DNA from: Microdochium bolleyi | Lineage: Eukaryota; Ascomycota; Sordariomycetes; Xylariales; Microdochiaceae | Length of the DNA stretch: 64,000 bases | Direction of reading: 5' to 3' | Assembly (NCBI GenBank): GCA_001566295.1 | Contig: KQ964247.1 | Location: 1,426,001 to 1,490,000 of the forward strand | Shown here: positions 10,474-21,094 of the stretch, piece by piece | Position numbering within the stretch: the first letter of the stretch is position 1 | Layout of the letters: each line of letters opens with the position of its first letter | Made by a program: the position numbers and the translations under genes | The notes under the pieces: generated by a model | The model's input: the letters and a program-made list of their open reading frames with translations, nothing else | Databases searched by the model: none | What the model was told of the DNA's origin: nothing

Positions 10474-11805
10474 TGGCCTTTGGGTAGGTTCCGCGGCTCT
10501 CCTTGTCCAACGTGACTGGATACTTTCAGTGCAACACCTTTTTTCAGCCTATCGAGCCGCGGGATCGTCGAGGAGCTGTCGTGGTCGAAACGAGGGGGTC
10601 GGTCCTGCGGCGGGATTGCTTCCCGTTCAATAATGGCGTGGTCATCACGGCCAGGCGGACCCTGGGCGGGCTTTGGAGAATTTCCAAGCCGGCCGGAGCA
10701 AGGCCGGGTCCCCACCATGGCGGTACGTACCCACGATGGAGCTCTCTGGAGCTGCTTCAGGTGAGGAGAGCTTCACCAGACATACAGTCGCATACCTACT
10801 TACTTACATGTGCCGTGCACTTTCAGCTTGTCTACTACAACTGCTTCACTGTGTCCTGAGGTCAAAAGAATCGTTTACAAAATACATGTGCTTGCTAGGT
10901 GCCGGATGGACATAGAGCGCAACGAGAAAGCTCCACACCACAAACGATGACCGACTATCTACACTACATACATCAGTCATGAGTAGAACCGAGGAATATG
11001 TCGATCTTTGAAGCAGCGTGTTGATCAAGCCTGAGAGTCGCGAGACTCGCCGATCTTGCCGACGGACAATCTCAGCCCCGTTCGTGCCTCGCCGATGCAC
11101 GACGCTGGATGCAGCCATTGGAATGAGTGGTCTTTCACGACAGCATTGTCTCACGATGTCTGACAGTCCGTCCTCGGGCATTGTGGGCAGGCACACGATC
11201 AGCACGCTTGCGCACAGTCACAGCCACCGGAGCCTCATCATGTTCTGTAACTCTCCTCTCTTTTATTTCTCCAATCTTCATTACCTCCTCGTCTATTTTA
11301 TCCGCCCGTCCTGATTCGATTACCCCCAGAACACCCCAGAGATGATTCCCAAAGAAAGTCGTGAGTATGTGCAATCGGCGACCCCGGATGGGGTGCCGAA
11401 GCAGACCTATTATCAAAAACTGCCCCAGTATGTACAGATCCCTTCTTGGCCGATGCCCTTGAGGAAACGTTGCGCAAGGGTTGAACGACAAACCCATAAG
11501 AAACAATGAAAAACGCAAGGCTGATGTTAGAGCTCATGCAGAAATGCCAGTGAGAACGAAACGTGCTGCAAATGCCAACCAATGCTTCAGCGCTGATGGT
11601 GATGCAGTGGTCCAGAAGTCGACCACCGCGAGCATCCCCCGATTCCTCCTTAAGTAGTCGTCATTCTCACATGATGTAGCGAAGCTGCATAAGACACGCC
11701 ATAATGTTGTCGACCTCGGAACTACCGCAGCATGACACCTTTGAAACTGCTCCGGCGGTCGTTTGAGCAAGATCGGCCGAGAACAGACGGCGTCTCAGCA
11801 CAATA
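10474..11805. other. Intergenic region
   Basis: This 1.3 kb contains the promoter of SCO1 (adjacent to 10473) and the 3' flank of the coiled-coil protein that ends at 11806. Minus-strand ORFs at 11135-11582 have no family motifs and poor composition. No gene is supported. Confidence 0.5.
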
Positions 11806-14217
11806 TCAGCCGCGACTGATTTGGCTGACGCTTGCACTCGTCCGACTCCGCTCCTCCTCCTCCTCGAGAACATCGCTCAGCCGTGTCGGATGGTGGTGGC
11901 GCGGCATAGACTCCCACCCAGGCGCAGAGAAACCCTCCCCGGAATAGTCTGGGTTCTCACCCTGCTGAGGGGGTTCTGGTGCTGCAGGTGGTGGCTGTTG
12001 GGGTGCCTGCTGCTGCTGCTGTTGCTGTAGCGGTGGGGTCTGGTTGCCGGTGGGCTGGTAGACACCCGGCTGCGTGGCCGGCGTCTCGAAGAGCTCTGCT
12101 CCTCCCGCGTCAGAGCCTTCGGAATGAACGGAGCGAAACGGAATTTTGAACCCTTGAGCATCGCGAACGAAGCGACCCTGGGCATCAATTATGTACTCAC
12201 CGTCGCTGTACGTTCCCGTCGAGCCGTAGCTCTGCTGTCGCTGTACAGCAGCTCCCGGGGCCTGATATGTGGCACTGCTGGCGGCCGAGGTGACAGGCTG
12301 CACAGCAGGCGCTGGGGTGTACTCTGGTCTGGTTGCTGTGGACCGAGCCGGCGAACCTTCAACGTCCGAGCGGCCGTAGGCCTGAGGGTCGCGTTGGCTC
12401 ACACCGCGGCTGAGCCCTTGCGTCATCGGCACCACTTGCACTCCTCCCACAATAGTAGGGTAGCCCTGCTGCAAAGAAGATGTGCGATCTCGCTCTTCTT
12501 GTTCTCGGCGGCCGAGCTCTTCCCACGCACGACGAGCCTCCTCCTTGGAGATGGTCAGCTCCTTTCGCATCTCGGCAATCGTTTTCAGAAGCTTCTCGTC
12601 CCTTTGGGTGTTCTTAACAGCTTCGGCAATCGCCTCCGCTTTGCTCCTGCGCTCGTCCTCTATCGCAGCCTCTAGTTGAGCTGTGATTTCTTGGTTTCGC
12701 TCGAGCTCGGCTCTCGTCTCGAAAAACCATCTTTGGAATTTCCGTTCTGACGAAGCGCGAAGACGTTGGAGTTCGACGACAGCGTGGAACAAGTTCGCAC
12801 CGGCGGACGACAGATCTGTCACCTGGCGGGCAAGCTGTTTGGTGACCTGATCGTCAGGGATGTCCTGCATATTTTGCTCGAGTCTTCGTATCCAGAAGCT
12901 CGTGAGTCCTTCCCAATGCGCGGACAAGGTCTCCCATCGTTCAAAGGCATGCGGGAAGGAATTCCTCGTCCGCGATGCTCCAGTTCCACTCCCTGAGGCT
13001 TGCTGTTCGTCGGATGGAGGGACATTGCCCTGACTCGGCACAGGCGCGGTGGGAATCGGCTGTGGTGGCACTGCTGTCGCGGCATGTTGGCTTTGTGCTT
13101 GAGTGTTACCGGATGGTCTAGTGCCGGCCGACGGGCGAGGGTTGTGGTCGACCCTTGGCCGACTTGTTGATGACTGGTTGCGCCGGTGGGAGACGGCAGG
13201 GTCAGGGCCCTGGTTGGGCGCGTGGCTCATTGAGCCAGCGCCAGTGCCAGTAGTCGCAGTGGCACCAGCTGCAGTCGCTTGGCGCTCCTCTTCTCTGCGG
13301 ATTGCTTCGGCTTGTAAGCGAGCTTCGCGCTCAGAGTACTCTCGCTCTCGCTCTTTAAGCTCCCTCTCTTCACGTTGCCGAGCCTCTCGTGCTGCACGCT
13401 CCTGCATGATCATCCGAGGGCCACGGATGCCGGAAGGCGAGCCGACAGGTCGGATCGCGGCAGATGCCCGTGGTGGCGTAGCTCCATTGCCGTTGGCCGA
13501 GCTGCTGGCGAGCATGTCAGCCATCCGGGAGAATTCCTCGACGAAATCCGGTGTGAACTCGTTGGGACCCCTCAAGGCCTCTTCAAGGGTGAAGAGGATG
13601 GCACTATGCGTGTGCTTCGAGATCCGGACTGCTGGGTGCGGTCCAAGCTGGCGAGACTCCGAGTCAGGGGCATACGAAGGCCAATAGTGCTGCGAAGGAT
13701 CTCGGGCCGATGACTCCTTCACACGTGGCCGTCGCTTGGACTGTTTGGCGCTGCTCTGCCGCCGTGGTGGCTCAGGCCCGGTGAGGATGTATCTACCCCG
13801 TGGGCCGCTGCTGACGATGACGCCAGGTGAGTTGCGCGGAGGCTCCTCTTCAGGAGTTGGGCTTGGGGTAGCAGTGAAGCGAGAAGTTCGCCGGAGGCGG
13901 TGCTGAGAGGATGAAGGTGGTGTGTCAGCGGGAGTGCGAGGAGGAGGAGTCTGCAAAGGTGTTCTGCGCTGAGAGTGCAATTGCTGGGACTGGCGCTGGC
14001 GCTGGTCTGGTGTTGCGTATGGTTCGTTACGGTCGTGACGGTCGTGATATGCGGCAGCCTTGGAGGCGGACAATTCTGCGGTAGTTGGAGGATCCCACGA
14101 AAAGGACGACGGCGACAACTTGACGATCGAGCCACTGCGAGTGGCAGCGATGTGGCGTGGTGGTGAGCCGACTAGGGTGGATGGTCTCAGGAACGTTGAA
14201 TCGGCAGCACCAAGCAA
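11806..14217 (-). CDS. Unknown Ser/Pro-rich protein with central coiled coil; start exon missing
   Basis: I do not recognise this protein. The open frame is about 803 codons and clearly coding. The N-terminal ~200 residues are Pro/Ser/Arg-rich. A more ordered patch near 205-230 includes ILFTLEEALRG. Long charged helices follow: an Arg/Glu-rich repeat near 270-310 and a coiled coil near 440-560 (for example RELEEREREYSE-like composition and ELERNQEITAQLEAAIEDE). The C-terminal part is Gln/Pro-rich with a polyglutamine run, and the end is acidic (LEEEEERSRTS). The frame begins with TTG and has no ATG until about residue 230. A TAG lies just upstream, preceded by CCACAG, which looks like a 3' splice site at 14218. 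An upstream coding exon is therefore expected, and a candidate is listed separately. The coordinates given cover the main exon only. Confidence 0.7.
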   Translation of the reverse strand: MLGAADSTFLRPSTLVGSPPRHIAATRSGSIVKLSPSSFSWDPPTTAELSASKAAAYHDRHDRNEPYATPDQRQRQSQQLHSQRRTPLQTPPPRTPADTPPSSSQHRLRRTSRFTATPSPTPEEEPPRNSPGVIVSSGPRGRYILTGPEPPRRQSSAKQSKRRPRVKESSARDPSQHYWPSYAPDSESRQLGPHPAVRISKHTHSAILFTLEEALRGPNEFTPDFVEEFSRMADMLASSSANGNGATPPRASAAIRPVGSPSGIRGPRMIMQERAAREARQREERELKEREREYSEREARLQAEAIRREEERQATAAGATATTGTGAGSMSHAPNQGPDPAVSHRRNQSSTSRPRVDHNPRPSAGTRPSGNTQAQSQHAATAVPPQPIPTAPVPSQGNVPPSDEQQASGSGTGASRTRNSFPHAFERWETLSAHWEGLTSFWIRRLEQNMQDIPDDQVTKQLARQVTDLSSAGANLFHAVVELQRLRASSERKFQRWFFETRAELERNQEITAQLEAAIEDERRSKAEAIAEAVKNTQRDEKLLKTIAEMRKELTISKEEARRAWEELGRREQEERDRTSSLQQGYPTIVGGVQVVPMTQGLSRGVSQRDPQAYGRSDVEGSPARSTATRPEYTPAPAVQPVTSAASSATYQAPGAAVQRQQSYGSTGTYSDGEYIIDAQGRFVRDAQGFKIPFRSVHSEGSDAGGAELFETPATQPGVYQPTGNQTPPLQQQQQQQAPQQPPPAAPEPPQQGENPDYSGEGFSAPGWESMPRHHHPTRLSDVLEEEEERSRTSASVSQISRG

Positions 14218-14909
14218 CTGTGGCTAGGTCGCTGGTGTTGGGGAAGCCTGGGCGTGGGTGTGCGCAGACAAACTGTGTGTGATACGCAAGACTCGACGGA
14301 CGAACGAAAAGAGCAGCGGTGCTTGGCTACCAGACAGAAGAATAGCCTTGTCGCGGCCGGGGGCGCGTGGTGGTGTGTCGTGGACACGGGTGCGATCCCC
14401 TTTGTGCGAAAAGGCTGGTGGCTGGGAAATCAGAGAGGCTGGTAAGCAGGGAGTGGGTGAGGCCCGCGCGAGGGAGCCAATTGACCTGGAAGATGCTTGC
14501 TGCAAGGCCTGCTAAGCGGTCAGGCGGCCGCCGTGAAGAGCTGTGCCGTCGTCGGTGAGGCTATCCCGGTCGGTTGCTCGCCTCTTGTAAGGGTCGCAAT
14601 GGGCAGCTGTCGTCGATGTGAGCATGTGGTGCAAGTGCCTGACTGTGTGCCGGCACGCGCCGTGGCCCAACTGCGCCTGAAGCGACAGCGTGGCGCTGCC
14701 GCCTTGCACAGAGGCAATTGGGCTTCCGGGGGCTCCTGGAAGGGTCAGATTGGCTCGTCTCGGTGCCCTCGACGCATTGCCTCGTGATGATCTCCCAATT
14801 GCTTGGAAGAGGCAACATCTGGACTGGAGATGGCGAGGCGCTTGGAGTTGGCGACGACGCACGATGGGAAGGCCACACGGGAGGACCGTGCAATGACACA
14901 GTCGCATAC

Positions 14910-14939
14910 TGTATCAGCAGTCAGGGTTGTGCCTGCCAT
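14910..14939 (-). CDS. Candidate first coding exon of the coiled-coil protein
   Basis: Reading the minus strand, an ATG at 14939 opens ten codons (MAGTTLTADT) that end exactly at a GTATGC donor (14909), in phase 0. Joining it to the CACAG acceptor at 14218 would give the 11806-14217 frame an ATG start. The implied intron of 692 nt is long for this genome, and no strong branch site is seen near the acceptor, so this is a tentative proposal. Confidence 0.25.
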
Positions 14940-17900
14940 TGTCGAGCTCAACCATTCCCGTTTGACAATGCCAATCTCGAGGGCAGCTGAACGCTGCTCG
15001 CTTCCTGTCCTTTGCTTTTTCCAATAATTCATCCATAAGTTCGCTGTTATGACCAGCCAATTTTGATTGCGCTCCTTGCTTGGGTGCTCTCACGACGCGT
15101 CACCTCGACTCTTGGTTCTGCTGCCGCTTCCTTCATCGCCAACGAGCAATGGCAGCCAGCACCTTGCGCAACTGCTCCAAACTTCGAAGACCACGTCAGT
15201 CGACTTGCCACTTTGAGGGCGCAGCTTCAGGCCGCCCATCAGCCCGCAGTCGTCCAGCACTCAATATTGGTGACCTGCTCGCCGGCCTGGGTTCCCGCCC
15301 CATAACTTCGCATGTCAGCAGGCGGCCACCGTGCGAGACTTTTGACCCGGCGGGCCTCGAATGGAGCCCTCTTCCCACACTTGCACTGCTTATCGTTGTC
15401 CTGCCTGCCCGGGCTGTCCTCCTCCCTGCAACCACAACGATGCACCTGAAGCAGCCTCGACATCCACGGATGACGTGCTGCAGTCTGCGCGGCCAGCGCA
15501 CAGCGAGCAGGAAGTGCGTGCATGAACATGGAGAGGCCATGACGAAAGACGAGAGATGCACCGCAGAGAAAAGGCCGGTGGCTGGGGTCGTGGTCCCGAG
15601 GTCTGGGCAAGCGCTCTGCATGTGTGCGCTGGCAGTCTATGCGCTTGGCCATTTCGGGCTAGCGGCTCCGTTCTGCCGGAGACCTCGGCCGCCCTGATTG
15701 GGCCCGCACTCTTGATCCCACCCTTTTGTGTTTCTTGTTCCTGGCAATCCCTTGCTGGTGATGCAACGCCGCTGCGCTGTCCTCCTGCGCATCATCACTG
15801 CTGGGACGGCGTGCGCAGTCGAGCCACTCGGCGGCCTCCTCTTTGCTGCGTTCTTCGACCGTCGGGAACAAGACCCGGAATGCTCGGCTCGGTCCCACGC
15901 CTGCTCACCTGACTGTGGTGCTCTGCGGGCTCGCCCGTTTTGCATCGTAAAGGTCGGCCTTGGCGGACTGGAGTTGACATCCGTCCGTGTCGACTGCTGT
16001 GCCTCTGAATTGGTGACCTTGGCCCGTCTGCGACTTTGGCTCATCGAACAAGAGACAGAGGAGCCATTGCACAGCAAATCGCCCCCCCCGCGCGCAAGCC
16101 CACTCGCGGATCGATGAATACTTTATCTATTACACACAGCCCAAGGACACGCTGCCCTAGCCGCAGACTTGGGTCGGCACTTTTGGCACACGGGCCTCAG
16201 CCCCAGCCATGGGTCGTCCCGCGGTCCCGGTCCCGAGACTCAGCTAGCCGTCGAGCCAATCAGACGCGCCAGCACGCTGGCCCTTCGACTTAAGCTCAGG
16301 CTAGCAAGCCCAAAGAGGAATGCTGGAAACATGCTCGTGGTCGCGGAGGCATTGCTGCGTGCCGGGAATTGCGCGATGGTCGGTAGCCATCGCACAAGAT
16401 CCCAAAATCGCTCGCTCCCTTCATCGTTTCGGCACGTGACTCGTTCAGCTCAGTACTGAGGTCGGACTCTGCTGTCACTGTTTGTGGGCACGGCTACCAG
16501 ATACATGGAGAGGGATATGGACATATTGAGATCAGTATGGGCTACCCTTCCACCTAGAGCATGAAACTCGCCTTTCGCAAGCTGAATTTGGGATTCCCAG
16601 GGTCCTCAGCGCGGCAGGTAGTATTGGGGGGTTTTTGCCAGACAGAAAGGGATTTATTGAGATGGAGAGAGATGTTCCATGCTCGGATTTTCCCACTTGA
16701 TGATACCGCACGAGCTGTAGGTCGGTGAATAATCACCCTCCAATTCGGGAAGGAGCCAGTCAAAGGTATTTCTGAGGCGACTGCGTGTGTGAGTCTGCCA
16801 GGCCTAGTCTCTCGTTGTCCATTGCGGACAATGCTACTGTCTCCATTGGACCTCTGGGCATCGCGCCTTCTGGAGTTGGATGATGTAAATTTGGGGATCG
16901 TTGTATGACATGACTTTTGGATAACCCTGTGAAGTACTGGAAGCACGAGAATAGCAGTATAGGGGAGCATGGGGTGTGCGATAGAAGAGCCCGGTCACCG
17001 CTGGCGAGATAGGCTTGTAGGAAAGCCTCCGAATCTGAGGCCGTTCCGGGATTATAGAAGGGCACAACGTGCTTGCTCAAGTGCTCAAGCGGACACTGGC
17101 ATGAGCTCTGTCTGCTTCGGTGCTTGTGGAGAGGTGCACCTTCCGGCAGTGGTGAAGACGAATCCCCAAATGGCGGATAATGCTCAACGAGCGCTGGTTC
17201 ATCGTACACAACGCAGCATCTTCCAATGTCGTAATCTCGAATGTAGTAGGTGCCACTTCCGTGATCTTGACATCAGCATTCTGGCAATGCCTCAATGGAC
17301 AAGTCGCGTCGCGGCAATGGAGAATACATGTCTCTAATGCGTTCAAGGTTGAGCTGCAACACCAAACTGACAAGAAGAAATGGCGGTGACAATCCGATCA
17401 GACACACTGCAATTGTTCTCAACACTGTGTTATTGGATTGGAGACTAGTCAGGGCGAATAGGTGCGTCGACTGTACCGTTGGACTGATGAAGTCCCTCTG
17501 ACAGCTCACACGCGCCTTCTGGAGGTCAAGTTCGCATGAGCCGAGACGTCAACAGGACGCGCATCATGTCGCAAGGATCGGGGGTAGTATGAAACTCCGC
17601 CTTGACCACCAGTGCATGCACCGCGTATGCGAGCGGACCTGCGCAAAGATCTCAAAAACATTTTGCAAGACAGCGAGCGGTTCCTGCGTCCGAGAGCCTG
17701 CATCGGTCTGCAAGCTGCTTTGTGACGTTGTCCTGATCGATGGCTCTGGCCCCCGAAAAGGGATGACCGAAGAAGGGGCGTTGTGCCCAGGTCCTGTCCG
17801 AGTTCTACCGATGACTCCATCTCAATATGCTTCTTTCGTTGTGTTTGGCACAGATTGAGGCATGTCTCGTTTCGAGCCGCAGCCTCCGGGTTGAGCTACA

Positions 17901-20900
17901 GCAGGTGTCCATGGCCTTCGTCTCGATTCGATGACGCGTCAGGTACCAGGACCGAATCGAGGCTATGATGCACCTTCGGGCACCGTGTCCATTCAGCAAT
18001 GACCCGAAGGGGTGGTTGGCTGTGATCTCGCCATTTACTTGAACCCGCTCGAAGTGTTCACGATATTGGCACTAATGTATGTCTAATGTGTAGTTCCTAC
18101 CTGCCCTCTTACAGTTGTGTGGCTGCTGGGCAATATCGAGACGCGTCGAAGTTTAGGATGGCGCCACCCGGTATCCAGGACTTATTCTCATTCTGCGGGT
18201 CGAGTAGAGCTCGAGTCGACACATGGTGGCGAGAGTGTTCTAGCTTGTCGTATTCCGCGCACCCTGCCACTTTCTGAGCCCCGTCTGGCAATCGCGCACT
18301 CACGGCGGGACTTTTAAGCACAGTTCTATCACAGAGCCGATGTGCAGCTCCATGAATCAACGATCTGGTGTTCATGTTATTCCACTTGGACAGGCGAGTT
18401 AAAATACCTGCAAACACAGGATCTTTCACAGGCTCCAGGCACTCCTACCTAAAAATCTTGAAGCTTGAGAACAAGCTGTAAGTACACCTTGGAACGGCTG
18501 TATGCAATACTGTATGTGGAGGCTGTGCTGCATATGCGTGTCTCCCACCAGCATGGCGCGGCCTGCCTCAACCTCAGACAGACATGCAAAAGGGCAGCGA
18601 CCACAGCAGCAAACTCGCATGCGGGCCGCAGAGCCTGGTGGAGCACAGCGAGCCAGTTCAGCCTCGAAGGTGCAATGGGGGCAAATTTTGCTTTGCCTGG
18701 CGCGCACCATGCGAAGCCGGCGATGCACCAGTGTTTTCTTGTTGATACGCGTCAAATGGAGCTGTTGCAGGGCCGTGGTCGGAGACGCCAGTGTTGACTA
18801 TCCAGGCGGCTTTTGGGGGTACTGACGCAGCGATACACGCTTGCAACAGTTCGGCGTCTAGGCAGAACTCGATATCTTCTAATCTCCCAATCGACTGCAC
18901 ACCGTGTGCGGTTCAGCCTTGAATGAGGTGTCTTCTTGCAAACCACGCCTGCAAGTGGTGGCGAGTGGCATCATGTATGGACGATCAGCATTAATCGTGT
19001 AAGTGGTGGCTGAGGGGACTTGCTCGCTCTCTGCAATGTTGGCTCAATGCACGAGGGTTTTCTGAGAAGTTGAGGCTCTGGATGCGGATGACGTTGGCGG
19101 TGCCTGAGGCAAGATCTCGCCGGCCAATGATGACCGCCCGTTCTGACTTGCACCGTTTGCGACAGCGCCGGGGAACGCCCAGCCGGGGACTGGGCCTGCG
19201 TCAAGCAGGTGGCAGGAACGGCCCAGCCTTCCTTCCTTGACGCGTTCGATTGAGCGAAAGAATTTTCCAGGCACGTTTTTGATTTTTTTTTTCCCCCGGC
19301 ACCGCGTCTGACTCTCGTTGCGGATCTCTTCTCCCACGCGCATCTGGATCCCATTGTTCTTTTTCCCCTGCCTCGTGGAGCATCCGGTTGCTTTTCTCGA
19401 TCCAATGCCATGCATGGGCCTGCCCCGGAACAGCCGCGCGCCGCCTCCCGGCCCCCGGCCCCCACCCCTGAAAGACGATCGCTGCAAGGGTGCGGTACAC
19501 TCCCGGCAGCGCTGCCGAGCCCGGCTCTCTGGACCTCAACATCGTGGCCTTTCCGCTGCTGCGTGGCTTCACCTGGCAACATGCGGACAGCACCCGGAGG
19601 CGCACTACCGGCATCCCGCCTCGTCAACGGCCCACCTCGAATGCGTGCATGAGCCCGTGTCACAATGCTTCTTCTTGCGCTTCGGTCTCATCCCGGTCTG
19701 CCAGCTTGTGCTTTGCTGTGACGCGATCCTCGCGCGGGGTTCGCGTCGGGCGCTTCGTTCGGCAGAGAAACCCGACGTTTACTCGGAAAGCCAACAAAGC
19801 TTGATGGCCAGATCCAGGCATTATGGCCCAGATGGCGAGCCCTTTTGCCCCGTGCGCTCTGGATCTGGACAAACTTGCTCGCTTGGATGTTCGCTCGCAC
19901 AATCCGAGCGACTGCCCAAACGGGACGGATCGAGCTCCAACCAGGATGGAATCCACCTCGCGACTCACTTCTGGCAATATTGCTGAGATGACTACACAAA
20001 AGTCTGGCTGGCGTACTGCTGCGGTCGGAATCGACAGACGTCAGAGGCGTGGAGACCACTGACGACGTTTTCAGGCCTCTTGTCTTGCCAGAAATGGCGA
20101 TGCACCGTGCCCGCCCATTGCTCTGCTATCCCGAATGCGGTTAGCTTCCCGTCCAAGCTCGCTGTCAGTTGTTCTCTTCGGTGTCCTGCTAGAAGACGCC
20201 TGGAATGAAAGTCGACAGATCGGAGCCGTTGCATTCTTGTACCGCCCCGACGAGTTCGGCGTTGCTTGGCCTGGAATGCCCCTGCTTGCACAACATCAAA
20301 ACAATGGCATCGAGGGCCGTGGTTCGCACTCGTGCCAGACGGGAGCAACGTTGAGGCTCTCGGCGCTGCAGTGTCACGGTGTCTTGCGTCGAGGCTCATG
20401 GCTTGGTCGATGTGCGTTGCGGCTTCGCCTGCGGATGCCACCCGCGGCTGCACCCGCCATCTTCTCCACTGCCGGCTGCATTGCATCACGTCGCAGCTTG
20501 CAGTGCATTGCATTGCATTGCAGCTGCTCGTCGAAAAGCAACAACCCTGCGGCTCCCGCTGCCCAGCCCGCGGGCATAGACCCAGTTCGCCAGATCAACC
20601 GCGTCTCGGTTGTCCTATAGGAGCGTGGCATGGTCGAGGGCTCACGTCGGGGCAAGTTTAGACCTGTCTGGATGTCCTTTTCGCCCTGGCGACGCCCTCT
20701 GCATTCCGTGAGACTGCGCTGCCAGGAATTCCGATCGTTGCTGCGGAACGTGCGACCGGTAGCCGCCTTTGTCGCTGGCATCTCCCTTTGGTACTTGGGG
20801 CGGCCCACCCCTTCCCAACGCCACCTGATCCACGCTCCCGACTTACAAAGCGGCCTCTCGTCCTTGCCGGTCGCTATATCATCCCTTGCAACCCTATCCT

Positions 20901-21094
20901 CGAGAATCCCAGCAGTTGCAGCTTATACCTTGCTCGCCTACCCCGCGCCTTGTTCGGTCCTGTCCGTCCCTCTAATGCATCCCTGACCTCGAACAAATCC
21001 CTTGGTACTCCTCAAGGGCAGATGCTGCATACACGCTATCTGAGTGCACCACCAACTCGCTGCTGGCCTGCCTATTAAATCAAAACACCCCGTC
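14940..21094. other. 6-kb gene-poor region
   Basis: There is no gene I can support in this stretch apart from the possible relic on the minus strand described separately (about 16760-17870). Base composition is ordinary and not AT-rich, so it does not look like a heavily RIP-mutated transposon. It contains short simple tracts: a C run near 16083, a T run followed by C at about 19278-19295, and four tandem copies of GCATT near 20505-20525. It may carry the long regulatory region of the downstream plus-strand gene at 21095. Confidence 0.5.
16760..17870 (-). pseudogene. Possible gene relic with in-frame stop codons
   Basis: On the minus strand, neighbouring open segments have protein-like composition but are broken. 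One frame runs from about 17797 (NSDRTWAQRPFFGHPF...) through ARAIDQDNVTKQLADRCR, meets TGA at about 17656, continues DLCAGPLAYAVHALVVKAEF to another TGA near 17533, then reads PPEGACELSEGLHQSNGT. A second frame, 17509-16760, contains LSIEALPEC, a TGA at 17275-17273, then CQDHGSGTYYIRDYDIGRCC and PALVEHYPPFGD. I know no family for it. It could also be a real intron-rich gene that I failed to assemble, or chance. No function is proposed. Confidence 0.22.

Noticed and set aside
18426..18900. Minus-strand ORFs with CPHC and CCCGRC runs, considered as a zinc-binding exon
   Set aside because: Cysteine spacing fits no known cluster, two frames look equally plausible, and no splice structure links them to a gene.
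19318..19986. 222-codon plus-strand ORF in the gene-poor region
   Set aside because: Overlapping minus-strand ORFs of similar length and a Cys/Arg/Pro-skewed composition indicate chance.
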